Of a DNA stretch of 14,359 nucleotides, positions 6,537 through 13,499 are shown piece by piece. The notes beneath the pieces were generated by a model that did no database searches, had not been told where the DNA came from, and was given only the letters and a program-made list of their open reading frames with translations. A program made the translations under genes and the position numbers. Where the stretch lies: positions 1-14,359 of the forward strand of contig JAUIJW010000034.1 in assembly GCA_030431085.1 (NCBI GenBank), read 5' to 3'. This DNA is from Bacteroidia bacterium (GTDB lineage Bacteria > Bacteroidota > Bacteroidia > Flavobacteriales > Flavobacteriaceae). The stretch's first letter is position 1. The number at the start of each line of letters is the position of its first letter.

Positions 6537-6935
6537 CTAATCCTTTAAAATATTCTCAGAGTCATACACAATAACTTTTTCCCATAAATGAGAAGATTCT
6601 TTAATAAATTGCAAATGAACATCCTCTTCTTGATAAAGGTCTTGGTCTGCTTTGTTGGCAAAAGTTAAACTTAAACAATAGCTATAACTACGATCTATAA
6701 CGGGTCGATTGGTATTGGCAGGAACGCCTACGTGTTTTGTTTTTATATACTTAGAGTGATTAATAAAATTGATTAAAGATGTTTCAAAAGCTTTACGATC
6801 TTCTTGACTATTTGGTGTCGTCAACCAGAAGTAAACGATATGAGCGAAATCTCCTTGTTTTTGCATAGACTTTGTTGATTGGTTTGAGCAGCTTACTACC
6901 ATTAAGCAGGCTAAGGTTAAAAATAAATATTTCAT
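6537..6935 (-). CDS. Lipoprotein with Dabb (stress-responsive alpha/beta barrel) domain
   Basis: This 132-aa protein begins with a lipoprotein signal peptide, lipobox VVSC with Cys16, so it is probably membrane-anchored on the periplasmic side. From about residue 29 it matches the Dabb ferredoxin-like domain: FAHIVYFWL at 30-38, then GVPANTNRPVIDRSYSYCLSLTF and a C-terminal HLQFIKESSHLWEKVIVYDS. Dabb proteins usually form dimeric barrels; their roles range from polyketide cyclisation to unknown. A secreted lipidated version is typical of Bacteroidota. Its ATG lies one base after the stop of the TSUP gene, making it the last gene of the molybdoenzyme operon. A role near the periplasmic oxidoreductase is inferred from that linkage alone. 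Confidence 0.85.
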   Translation of the reverse strand: MKYLFLTLACLMVVSCSNQSTKSMQKQGDFAHIVYFWLTTPNSQEDRKAFETSLINFINHSKYIKTKHVGVPANTNRPVIDRSYSYCLSLTFANKADQDLYQEEDVHLQFIKESSHLWEKVIVYDSENILKD

Positions 6936-6936
6936 G

Positions 6937-7686
6937 TTAATTGATTAATATTAATAATGCACCAATGGCGGTGACAAACAATATGAATTTACGGTAGGTT
7001 TCGTTTTTTATGACACTAGTAATTTTAACACCAACAAAAAAGCCGATTAAAATAGCAGGTATTAAATATAAATTAATCCATAAGGTTTGGATACTTACCG
7101 TTTTCCAAACAAAAATATGAAAAGGTAATTTAAATACATTAATTATAAAAAATAGCCAAGCCGCTGTGCCGATAAACGCATTTTTAGGTAATCGCATGGC
7201 TAAAAAATAAATATTTGCAAATGATCCGGCCAAGTTACCAATCATTGAAGTTATACCAGAAATAAGCCCCATACCCGTTGCAAAAGTCCAATGTTTAGGA
7301 ATTTTGATACTTTGTCTTTTTTCCATCCACACCATAATTACCACAGTAAGCAATATAAAAAAGGCCATTAGTTGTTTAAAGAATACTTCTGAGACATTAT
7401 CACCCCACCAAACGCCTAATAATACACCAATTAGCATCATGGGTAAAAAGCGCTTTAAATAGTGCCATTCTGTATATCTATTGTAATAAATTACGGCGAA
7501 AATATCGGCTAAAATCATAAGAGGAATTAATACTCCAGTAGAGGCTTTCCCGCCAAACACTAAAGCCATAAGTGTAACAATAATTGGTCCTAGACCCTTA
7601 ATACCTGCTTTACCCATACCTAGTGTAAAGGCAGCCAGAAAAGCAAAAAACCACTGTATTACATCTAGAGAGTACTCAGGCGCCAT
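6937..7686 (-). CDS. TSUP (TauE/SafE) family membrane transporter
   Basis: This 249-aa protein consists almost entirely of hydrophobic segments, about eight, in two repeats separated by a short basic loop (EKRQSIKIPKHW, roughly 122-133). The N-terminal repeat has the family pattern FTLGMGKAGIKGLGPIIVTLMALVFGGKASTGVLIPLMILADI, and the second repeat has GLISGITSMIGNLAGSFANIYFL, resembling the G-x-S-x2-G-x3-G region of TauE/SafE proteins. Known or proposed substrates are sulfite, sulfoacetate and other organosulfur or small organic anions; the substrate here is unknown. The ATG overlaps the last 11 bases of the nucleotidyltransferase gene, and the stop is one base before the Dabb gene, so translation is probably coupled on both sides. 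Its place in a molybdoenzyme operon suggests transport of the enzyme's substrate, product or a required anion. Confidence 0.87.
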   Translation of the reverse strand: MAPEYSLDVIQWFFAFLAAFTLGMGKAGIKGLGPIIVTLMALVFGGKASTGVLIPLMILADIFAVIYYNRYTEWHYLKRFLPMMLIGVLLGVWWGDNVSEVFFKQLMAFFILLTVVIMVWMEKRQSIKIPKHWTFATGMGLISGITSMIGNLAGSFANIYFLAMRLPKNAFIGTAAWLFFIINVFKLPFHIFVWKTVSIQTLWINLYLIPAILIGFFVGVKITSVIKNETYRKFILFVTAIGALLILIN

Positions 7687-8287
7687 ATTTTCGATAAATT
7701 TCTTCGTACATTTCTGGGGTATCCAAATCCTTTAAGACTTCTGCAAAACTATGGGTTAAAATAACTGTTTGATGCTTATTGAGTATTTTTTTTGCGCCTA
7801 CATCTCTATTTAATTGTATCAGCTCATTAAAATATTTTTTTGGAAAAATTGATGGAATACCAATACTCTCTACATAAGAAGTACAAACTATTTGATTAAA
7901 TTTAAAAAAATTATCAACCAACCTATTGTAATATTCTACCTTAATGAGTGGTTGATCAATCAATGTAATTAATATAGCTTCTGTTTTTGGGTTATTTTTG
8001 ATAATGCTTTTAACCCCATACGAAATTGATGTTCCAACACCTTTTTTCCAACCTGTATGGTTAATTATGAAACATGGCGTATGATCAATTTTTTTTTTAA
8101 TTTCTTCGTATTGATGGCCTAAAACCACATATATATCTAGTTTTTCTTCTGTAGTTAAACCTTGTTGTATAGCATGTTCTACAAGGGTCACGCCTTCCCA
8201 AGGTAATAATGGCTTACATTCTTTCATTCTGCTAGAAGCACCAGCAGCCAAAATAAGCATCGCAATATTTTTACCCGACTTGCTCAC
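7676..8287 (-). CDS. MobA/MocA-like nucleotidyltransferase (molybdenum cofactor maturation)
   Basis: This 203-aa protein has the glycosyltransferase-A-like nucleotidyltransferase fold of the MobA/MocA family. Visible motifs are LAAGASSRMKECKPLLPW at 13-30 (nucleotide-binding loop with K25), NHTGWKKGVGTSISYGV at about 76-92, the metal-binding D111 in LIDQP, RDVGAKKIL near 161-169, and DLDTPEMYEE at 187-196. MocA uses CTP to make molybdopterin cytosine dinucleotide, the cofactor form used by xanthine-dehydrogenase-family hydroxylases, whereas MobA uses GTP. Sitting between XdhC and the hydroxylase subunits, it is more likely a MocA-type enzyme, but nucleotide choice cannot be proved here. It starts 9 bases after the XdhC gene and overlaps the TSUP gene by 11 bases. 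Confidence 0.87.
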   Translation of the reverse strand: MSKSGKNIAMLILAAGASSRMKECKPLLPWEGVTLVEHAIQQGLTTEEKLDIYVVLGHQYEEIKKKIDHTPCFIINHTGWKKGVGTSISYGVKSIIKNNPKTEAILITLIDQPLIKVEYYNRLVDNFFKFNQIVCTSYVESIGIPSIFPKKYFNELIQLNRDVGAKKILNKHQTVILTHSFAEVLKDLDTPEMYEEIYRKYGA

Positions 8288-8296
8288 CTCTAAATA

Positions 8297-9334
8297 TTAT
8301 TCCTTATCATGTATTTTACCCGCTTTCATTCTTAATGAGGTCGTGTCAGAACTTCGGAACACAGCCAAGATTTCTGAACATATAGATAAAGCTATTTCTT
8401 GAGGGGTTTCTGCCCCTAAATTTAAGCCTGCCGGACCGTAGATGTTTTCAAAAAAAACATCTTCTACTTTTACGTGTTCTACTAATTCATTTAGAATCTT
8501 ATCTCTTCTTTTTTTAGGGCCTAACATTCCTAAATAAGAAATGTTTATACTCTTTAACTGAATTAAATACTTTAAATCTTTAACATAACTATGTGTCATC
8601 AAAACAATAGCTATTTGTTTTTGATTGTAGCTTGCTATATCTAAGTTCTCAGGTAAAATATGTGACAATTTTTGGGCACCTGGAAAATCATTAATTTTTT
8701 GTGGGTCTGAAGGCGATAAAATCACTTCTACATCCCACCCCAAAAAAGCAGCATAAGCACATAATTGTACAGCATCATGCTCCCCTCCTATAATTACCAA
8801 TTTAAATGAAGGTTTTAATTTTTGTGTAAACGACAATAACTCTCCATTATCATTTGATACAAATGCCGCTATACTATTTTGATTAAAAGTCAAGCAAGTA
8901 TTAGAGCCAAAACTAATTTCTGAACCCCAACCTAGACTTATATTTACCTCCTTTTTAAAATAGCTTGTAATTTTAAAACTTTTTCTTTGCTGTATACATT
9001 TTTCAAATCTTTGTATAAATGTTTTTGAGGGTGAAAATGGTTCGATTAAAATGTATAAAATTCCTTCACAGCCCAATCTAAATCTACCATCATAGGTCAT
9101 TATTTTAGGTGTATTCGATTGAAATACACTATATGATTGTTTCAAGATTTCCTTTTCTACACAACCACCACTAACGGCACCAGTCATTTGACCATTTTCT
9201 GTAATCAACATCCTTACCCCAGGTTGCCTGTATGACGAACCTTCTAAAGCTACTACTGTAGCAATCACTGATTTTAAACCAATTTGTTGCGCCTTTTGAA
9301 AGGACTGCATTATTTTTTTGAACTCATGTGTCAT
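8297..9334 (-). CDS. xdhC: XdhC/CoxI family molybdenum cofactor sulfuration and insertion chaperone
   Basis: This 345-aa protein has the XdhC two-part layout. The N-terminal domain (about 5-100) has ATVVALEGSSYRQPGVRMLI, GAVSGGCVEKEI with C58, and MTYDGRFRLGCEGILYILIEP with C89; the two conserved cysteines are typical. The C-terminal Rossmann-like domain starts with LVIIGGEHDAVQLCAYAAFLGW around 179-200 and contains YLGMLGPKKRRDKIL and IYGPAGLNLGAETPQEIALSICSEI, also family hallmarks. XdhC proteins bind molybdenum cofactor, promote formation of its terminal sulfido ligand and deliver it to the apo-enzyme in the cytoplasm. The gene lies 20 bases behind the molybdopterin subunit and 9 bases ahead of the nucleotidyltransferase, as expected for a dedicated maturation factor of this hydroxylase. 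Confidence 0.93.
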   Translation of the reverse strand: MTHEFKKIMQSFQKAQQIGLKSVIATVVALEGSSYRQPGVRMLITENGQMTGAVSGGCVEKEILKQSYSVFQSNTPKIMTYDGRFRLGCEGILYILIEPFSPSKTFIQRFEKCIQQRKSFKITSYFKKEVNISLGWGSEISFGSNTCLTFNQNSIAAFVSNDNGELLSFTQKLKPSFKLVIIGGEHDAVQLCAYAAFLGWDVEVILSPSDPQKINDFPGAQKLSHILPENLDIASYNQKQIAIVLMTHSYVKDLKYLIQLKSINISYLGMLGPKKRRDKILNELVEHVKVEDVFFENIYGPAGLNLGAETPQEIALSICSEILAVFRSSDTTSLRMKAGKIHDKE

Positions 9335-9354
9335 AATAAAATACTGCCCCTTGA

Positions 9355-11565
9355 TTAAGTTAAGCTAAAAAACTCCTTATTCTCTACAAAAGGTTGCTTT
9401 AATAAACGCACGCCCGTAGCTGCTTTAATAGCATTGGCAACTGCTGCTCCAGCAGGAGGAAGTGCGGGCTCTCCTAGCCCAGTTGGAGCAATGTTATTTT
9501 CTATAAAATAGGTATCTACTATTGGTGTTTCTTGCATTCTCATCATTCTGTATGTATCAAAATTTACAGAAGATGGTTTTCCCTTGTCAAAGGTAAAATT
9601 ACCATACATAGCATGTCCTATACCATCTATTACCCCACCTTCTACCTGGTTCTTTGCTCCAAGCGGATTTACTACAATACCGCAATCTAGCACACAGGTA
9701 ACCTTTTTTACAATGGGAAGGCCGTTTTCTAAGACTACATCTGCAACTTCAGCTACATGTGTATTGTGGCAATAATAGGCAGAAAATCCTTGATACACCC
9801 CTTCTGGAACATGGCCCCAATTTGATTTTTCTACTACCTTGTGGATTACTTTTTCCATTCTTTCTGCAGAATATTGAATTTTCTCATCCGTAGTTCCTTT
9901 AACATTTTGCAACAAATCCAATCGCAATTGTACCCTATCTACGCCTATAACTTCTGCCAATTCATCAAAAAAGCTTTGTTCAGCAAACGACAAGAAATTG
10001 GTGTATGGTGCTCTCCAGGCCCCGGTAGTAATATTACTTTTATAATTAGCAACATCTACTTGATAATTTTCTAGTGCCCCAGCTGGAAAAAAATTAGGAA
10101 TTAAACCATACATGTTACCGTTGATGGCAGCTTCTTTAAGATGATAGCCTGTAAGCTTTCCATCTTTAATGGACGCAGCAATTCTATATTTTATTGCAGG
10201 TCTGTAAACTCCAGTTGTCATATCATCTTCCCTAGTAGATATCATTTTAACAGGTTTTTGAATCGCATTTGAAATTTCAGCAGCCTCAAAAACAAAATCA
10301 CCATATAATCTTCTACCAAATCCGCCACCCATTCTAGTCATTTCTACATGCACTTCTTCCAAGGGTCTATCTAACATTTTAGAAACTACTTTAGCAGCCT
10401 CCTCCGGGGTTTGCACCGGACCTGCTAAATGCACTTTTTCTGGAGTTACATTGGCAAAGAAATTCATAGGTTCCATACAATTGTGCGGTAAAAAAGGAGA
10501 TTCGTAGGTGCGCTCTAATACCTGATCTGCTTCGGCAAATGCTTTTTTAATATTGCCATCTGATCTCATGGTGTTGAATTCTTTGCCATTAAGTAAATTC
10601 AAAAGTTTTTGATCATGTATTTCTGTACTCTCTAAAGTAGACTCTTCTTCCCACTTTACTTTTACTGCATTCTTACCTTTTATAGCATCCCAAGTACTTT
10701 TAGCAATGATTACAATTTTATCATTACTATTAATCTGTGCGGTCCAACTATTATGTTTGTTCTCAAAGAAATGGCGCATTTTATCTCCTATCGTTATCAC
10801 ATCAATAACTCCTGACAATGCTTTAGCTTCAGTTGCATCATAAGAAGCTAATTTTTGTCCAAAAGCGGAAGCTCTTATTACTGATGCATATACCATACCT
10901 TCTACTTTATAATCTAATCCGAAGAGTGGTTTTCCTGTAGTAATTTTATCAATATCTACATTTCTAACCTCTTGACCTATAATAGTAAAGTCTTTAGGGT
11001 CTTTAACTTTAACATCTTTTGGCACTTCTAGTTTTGCAGCATCCTCTACCAATTCTCCATACCCGAGCTTATCTCCATTGGCATTAATCACATACCCATC
11101 TTTGGTACTACAAGTCGCAGCATCAACAGACCATCGAGCTGCCGCAGCATTGATCAACATTTGTCTAGCAGCAGCGCCTGTTTGCCTCAACGGATCCCAA
11201 TTTCTTCTAATAGACTGGCTTCCTCCTGCCATTTGTCCTTGGTACTTTTCTACATCAAGATTGGCTTGCTGTACATGTACATTTTCCCATAGTACATCTA
11301 ATTCTTCTGCTATTAGCATCGGCATTGAGGTTTTGACACCCTGACCAATTTCTGGATTTGGAGAAAATATGGTAACCATACCATTTTCTGCTATTTTTAT
11401 AAAACCGTTAAAGTCTTTAAAATTTAATTTACTTATATCTACTGGAGGTTTTACCTCAGGCTTACATGCATTGAATAAATTAAATCCAATTAAGATGCCT
11501 CCAGTAGTTAAACTTGATATTTTTAAAAATGACCTTCTATCTACTGTTGTTGAGTTTGTTTTCAT
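9355..11565 (-). CDS. Molybdopterin-binding subunit of a periplasmic aldehyde/isoquinoline oxidoreductase-type Mo hydroxylase (IorB-like)
   Basis: This 736-aa catalytic subunit belongs to the xanthine dehydrogenase family, in the two-subunit isoquinoline 1-oxidoreductase/periplasmic aldehyde dehydrogenase branch. It begins with a twin-arginine signal (DRRSFLK at 9-15, then a hydrophobic stretch to about 31), so it should be exported folded by Tat. The signal ends LFNAC, and Cys34 could be a lipidation site. Molybdopterin-contact motifs are GGGFGRR at 413-419 and GAWRAP at 515-520. The catalytic Glu is E699 in GLGEPALPP. The substrate-pocket stretch LPHNCMEP (359-366) stands where the family has HxPxEP. 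Substrates in the branch are aldehydes or N-heterocycles; which one is used here cannot be read. It follows the [2Fe-2S] subunit gene by 11 bases. Confidence 0.92.
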   Translation of the reverse strand: MKTNSTTVDRRSFLKISSLTTGGILIGFNLFNACKPEVKPPVDISKLNFKDFNGFIKIAENGMVTIFSPNPEIGQGVKTSMPMLIAEELDVLWENVHVQQANLDVEKYQGQMAGGSQSIRRNWDPLRQTGAAARQMLINAAAARWSVDAATCSTKDGYVINANGDKLGYGELVEDAAKLEVPKDVKVKDPKDFTIIGQEVRNVDIDKITTGKPLFGLDYKVEGMVYASVIRASAFGQKLASYDATEAKALSGVIDVITIGDKMRHFFENKHNSWTAQINSNDKIVIIAKSTWDAIKGKNAVKVKWEEESTLESTEIHDQKLLNLLNGKEFNTMRSDGNIKKAFAEADQVLERTYESPFLPHNCMEPMNFFANVTPEKVHLAGPVQTPEEAAKVVSKMLDRPLEEVHVEMTRMGGGFGRRLYGDFVFEAAEISNAIQKPVKMISTREDDMTTGVYRPAIKYRIAASIKDGKLTGYHLKEAAINGNMYGLIPNFFPAGALENYQVDVANYKSNITTGAWRAPYTNFLSFAEQSFFDELAEVIGVDRVQLRLDLLQNVKGTTDEKIQYSAERMEKVIHKVVEKSNWGHVPEGVYQGFSAYYCHNTHVAEVADVVLENGLPIVKKVTCVLDCGIVVNPLGAKNQVEGGVIDGIGHAMYGNFTFDKGKPSSVNFDTYRMMRMQETPIVDTYFIENNIAPTGLGEPALPPAGAAVANAIKAATGVRLLKQPFVENKEFFSLT

Positions 11566-11576
11566 GACGCAATAAA

Positions 11577-12035
11577 TTAAGAGTTCTTAGCTGCAGTAAC
11601 CACTGCTTTCTCGATTCGGTTGTAGGATGCACACCTACAAATATTACCGTGCATAGCCTCCCTAATCTCCTCTGTAGAAGGATTGGTGTTTTGCTCTAAA
11701 AATGCAGAGGCAGTCATGATTTGTCCTGCCTGACAATAGCCACATTGTGGTACGTCAATTTCTTTCCAAGCCAATTGTACAGGGTGTGATCCATCTTCAG
11801 ATAGCCCCTCAATTGTGGTTATTTTTTTATCATGAACGTCGGATATTTTAGTCAAACAGCCTCTTGCGGCACTCCCATTTAAGTGGATGGTACAAGCCCC
11901 GCATTGCCCTATTCCACATCCAAACTTGGTGCCCACCAAGTTTAAATGATCTCTTAATACCCATAAAATAGGGGTATCATTATCTACATCAACAGTATAT
12001 AATTTACCATTAACATTTATATTAAATTGAGACAT
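11577..12035 (-). CDS. [2Fe-2S] subunit of the Mo hydroxylase (IorA-like)
   Basis: This 152-aa electron-transfer subunit has the two usual [2Fe-2S] sites of the xanthine dehydrogenase family. The plant-ferredoxin-like N-terminal cluster uses C40, C45, C48 (CGIGQCGACTIHLNG) and C60. The all-helical C-terminal domain cluster uses C98, C101 (QCGYCQAGQIM), C133 and C135 (GNICRCASYNRI). It has no signal peptide of its own, so it presumably travels through the Tat system bound to the catalytic subunit, as known for related periplasmic enzymes. It is the first gene of the six-gene operon; 188 bp lie between it and the OmpA-family gene, with a candidate -7 box in that gap. Length and cysteine pattern are standard. 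Confidence 0.95.
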   Translation of the reverse strand: MSQFNINVNGKLYTVDVDNDTPILWVLRDHLNLVGTKFGCGIGQCGACTIHLNGSAARGCLTKISDVHDKKITTIEGLSEDGSHPVQLAWKEIDVPQCGYCQAGQIMTASAFLEQNTNPSTEEIREAMHGNICRCASYNRIEKAVVTAAKNS

Positions 12036-12077
12036 AAGTAATTTATTTAGTTAGAAAATGAAGAAAATCGATAATAT

Positions 12078-12085
12078 CAAAGATA
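12078..12085 (-). promoter_or_regulatory. Candidate -7 box (TATCTTTG) for the molybdoenzyme operon
   Basis: The minus strand reads TATCTTTG, matching TAnnTTTG, 42 bases upstream of the ATG at 12035 and downstream of the terminator of the preceding unit. No TTG -33 element was found at 17-23 bp, so the call rests on position and the -7 box only. Confidence 0.35.
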
Positions 12086-12181
12086 TAAAAAATTAAAGCC
12101 TTTTTCATGAATTATAAAAACCAACACTTATTTTATAAATTATTTAACAAAAAAAAGACCAAAGGTTTAATAAAATAAAAA

Positions 12182-12206
12182 AAAAGCCGAGTTTTACTCG
12201 GCTTTT
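12182..12206 (-). terminator. Intrinsic terminator behind the OmpA-family gene
   Basis: A perfect 11-bp stem (AAAAGCCGAGT at 12182-12192 with ACTCGGCTTTT at 12196-12206) closes on a 3-base loop. On the minus strand it is followed by a long T-rich tract (complement of the A-run up to 12181). It lies 17 bases after the stop of the OmpA-family gene and separates that unit from the molybdoenzyme operon. Confidence 0.92.
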
Positions 12207-12223
12207 ACAAAAACAACATTTGG

Positions 12224-12898
12224 TTAGTTGGCTTGTGCTTTTGCGTCTTCTATCATTTGTTCATTAGCCGATACGCCAATTTCAACTCTTCTATTTTTAG
12301 CCTGCCCATCTTTAGTAGCATTATCAAATCTTGGACTAGCTTCTCCATAACCTTTAATGCTTGAAAATCTTTTTGGAAGCACTCCTTTATTTTCGAGGTA
12401 ATCTGCAACTGATTTAGCCCTTCTCTCTGATAGTTTTAGGTTATATTCTTCACTTCCTACCGAATCTGTATATCCTTCAATCATTAAATCTGTATCTGGA
12501 AATTCTATAAACACTTCCGCCACAGCGTCTAAGTTTTTCTTTGCTTCATCAGTTAATTCGGCACTGTCAAAATCAAAATTCACACCACTTTTATCATCAA
12601 AAATAATATGCAGTCCTTCACCTACACGTTTAACTTCGGCACCAGGTACAGCTTGCTCAATCTTGTCTGCTTGTTTATCCATTTGGTGACCAATGAGTCC
12701 ACCAGCTGCTCCACCAATGGCCGCTCCAATTAAGGCACCTCCAATATCACCACCAATGAGTCCACCAGCAATTGCACCTGCGGCAACACCAATAGCAGCT
12801 CCACGTTGAGTTTTATTTGAATTTTTAATAGCTTGGCATCCTGTAGCTATTGAGAAAATAATAGCTAAAGATAATGTAATGTTTAATATTTTTTTCAT
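12224..12898 (-). CDS. OmpA family lipoprotein with glycine-zipper domain
   Basis: This 224-aa protein has a lipoprotein signal peptide (lipobox IATGC, Cys21), then a glycine-zipper stretch at about 33-71 with repeated GxxxG (AGAIAGGLIGGDIGGALIGAAIGGAAGGLIG), which may insert in or associate with the membrane. The C-terminal OmpA domain (about 105-209) has FDFDSAEL, EGYTDSVGSEEYN, LSERRAKSV and NRRVEI; D145 and R160 are the residues that bind diaminopimelate of peptidoglycan in the family. The arrangement resembles YiaD-type proteins. It should tether the outer membrane to peptidoglycan. The gene follows the lipocalin-like gene by 8 bases and ends at an intrinsic terminator, so the two form one transcript. 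Confidence 0.95.
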   Translation of the reverse strand: MKKILNITLSLAIIFSIATGCQAIKNSNKTQRGAAIGVAAGAIAGGLIGGDIGGALIGAAIGGAAGGLIGHQMDKQADKIEQAVPGAEVKRVGEGLHIIFDDKSGVNFDFDSAELTDEAKKNLDAVAEVFIEFPDTDLMIEGYTDSVGSEEYNLKLSERRAKSVADYLENKGVLPKRFSSIKGYGEASPRFDNATKDGQAKNRRVEIGVSANEQMIEDAKAQAN

Positions 12899-12906
12899 TG
12901 TAATTT

Positions 12907-13410
12907 TTATAAGGTTATGTCATCAGATTTTTTACTAAATGTCATTACGACATCAAACGGGTTTCCTTCATAAGTTACTCCCACTCTCATAATCATTTGA
13001 GTTGCATTTAAATCGTCAATTCTTGCTCTATACCCACGATTGGCTGGGTCTATTGGCTTGTTTTTTTCATTAACATATTTAAATTGGAATTGGTATGTAC
13101 CATCGCCGGGTTCATAAAACGACCAGTGTATGCGAGCGTCCTTACCATCACATTGTGAAGGGCCAGTTATGGTTGTGAATTTTCCGGAGCCGTTATTCGG
13201 GATAAACACCCATGAGCTTCCTTTAAAGCAGGGTGAATCTGCGAAGTCAAATAATTTAGCCTTATAAAGCCCTTCATCCCCTACAAATCTGATAGCCGTT
13301 ACTTCCCATGTTCCTTTTAATGTTTTTTTACTGGGTTTGTTTGTGGTTGATTTGCTAGTTGAGCAGGATACAATAAAAGCTGCTAATAATAATAGTAATA
13401 CTTTTTTCAT
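12907..13410 (-). CDS. Lipocalin-like lipoprotein
   Basis: This 167-aa protein starts with a lipoprotein signal peptide (hydrophobic 4-13, lipobox IVSC with Cys16), followed by a Ser/Thr/Lys-rich linker. From residue 31 it has LKGTWEVTAI, the G-x-W start common to lipocalin-like domains of Bacteroidota, and alternating short beta-type segments to the end (GSSWVFIPNNGSGKFTTI, ARIHWSFYEPGDGTYQFQFKYV, TQMIMRVGVTYEGNPFDVVMTF). C57 and C82 (DSPCFKG and GPSQCDG) could form a disulfide. Ligand and function are unknown. It is the first gene of a two-gene unit with the OmpA-family lipoprotein, 8 bp apart, and has the best promoter match of the window upstream. Confidence 0.82.
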   Translation of the reverse strand: MKKVLLLLLAAFIVSCSTSKSTTNKPSKKTLKGTWEVTAIRFVGDEGLYKAKLFDFADSPCFKGSSWVFIPNNGSGKFTTITGPSQCDGKDARIHWSFYEPGDGTYQFQFKYVNEKNKPIDPANRGYRARIDDLNATQMIMRVGVTYEGNPFDVVMTFSKKSDDITL

Positions 13411-13440
13411 TATTTAGGGTTTAATTTGTTAATGAATAAT

Positions 13441-13474
13441 CAAAGTTAATAAAAATAAATGCAATATAAGACAA
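13441..13474 (-). promoter_or_regulatory. Candidate Bacteroidota promoter for the lipocalin-like/OmpA unit
   Basis: On the minus strand TTG (13472-13474) is followed after 23 bases by TAACTTTG (13441-13448), fitting the flavobacterial pattern TTG-N17-23-TAnnTTTG at the upper end of the spacing range. The -7 box ends 30 bases before the ATG at 13410, predicting a leader of about 25 nt. Confidence 0.5.
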
Positions 13475-13499
13475 GGATTATTGCTGTATTGTAATAAAA

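Noticed and set aside
9584..10074. Plus-strand ORFs of 63 and 77 aa inside the molybdopterin subunit gene
   Set aside because: They are antisense shadows of a conserved 736-aa protein with intact motifs; similar shadows at 11078-11575 and 13648-13842 were dismissed for the same reason.
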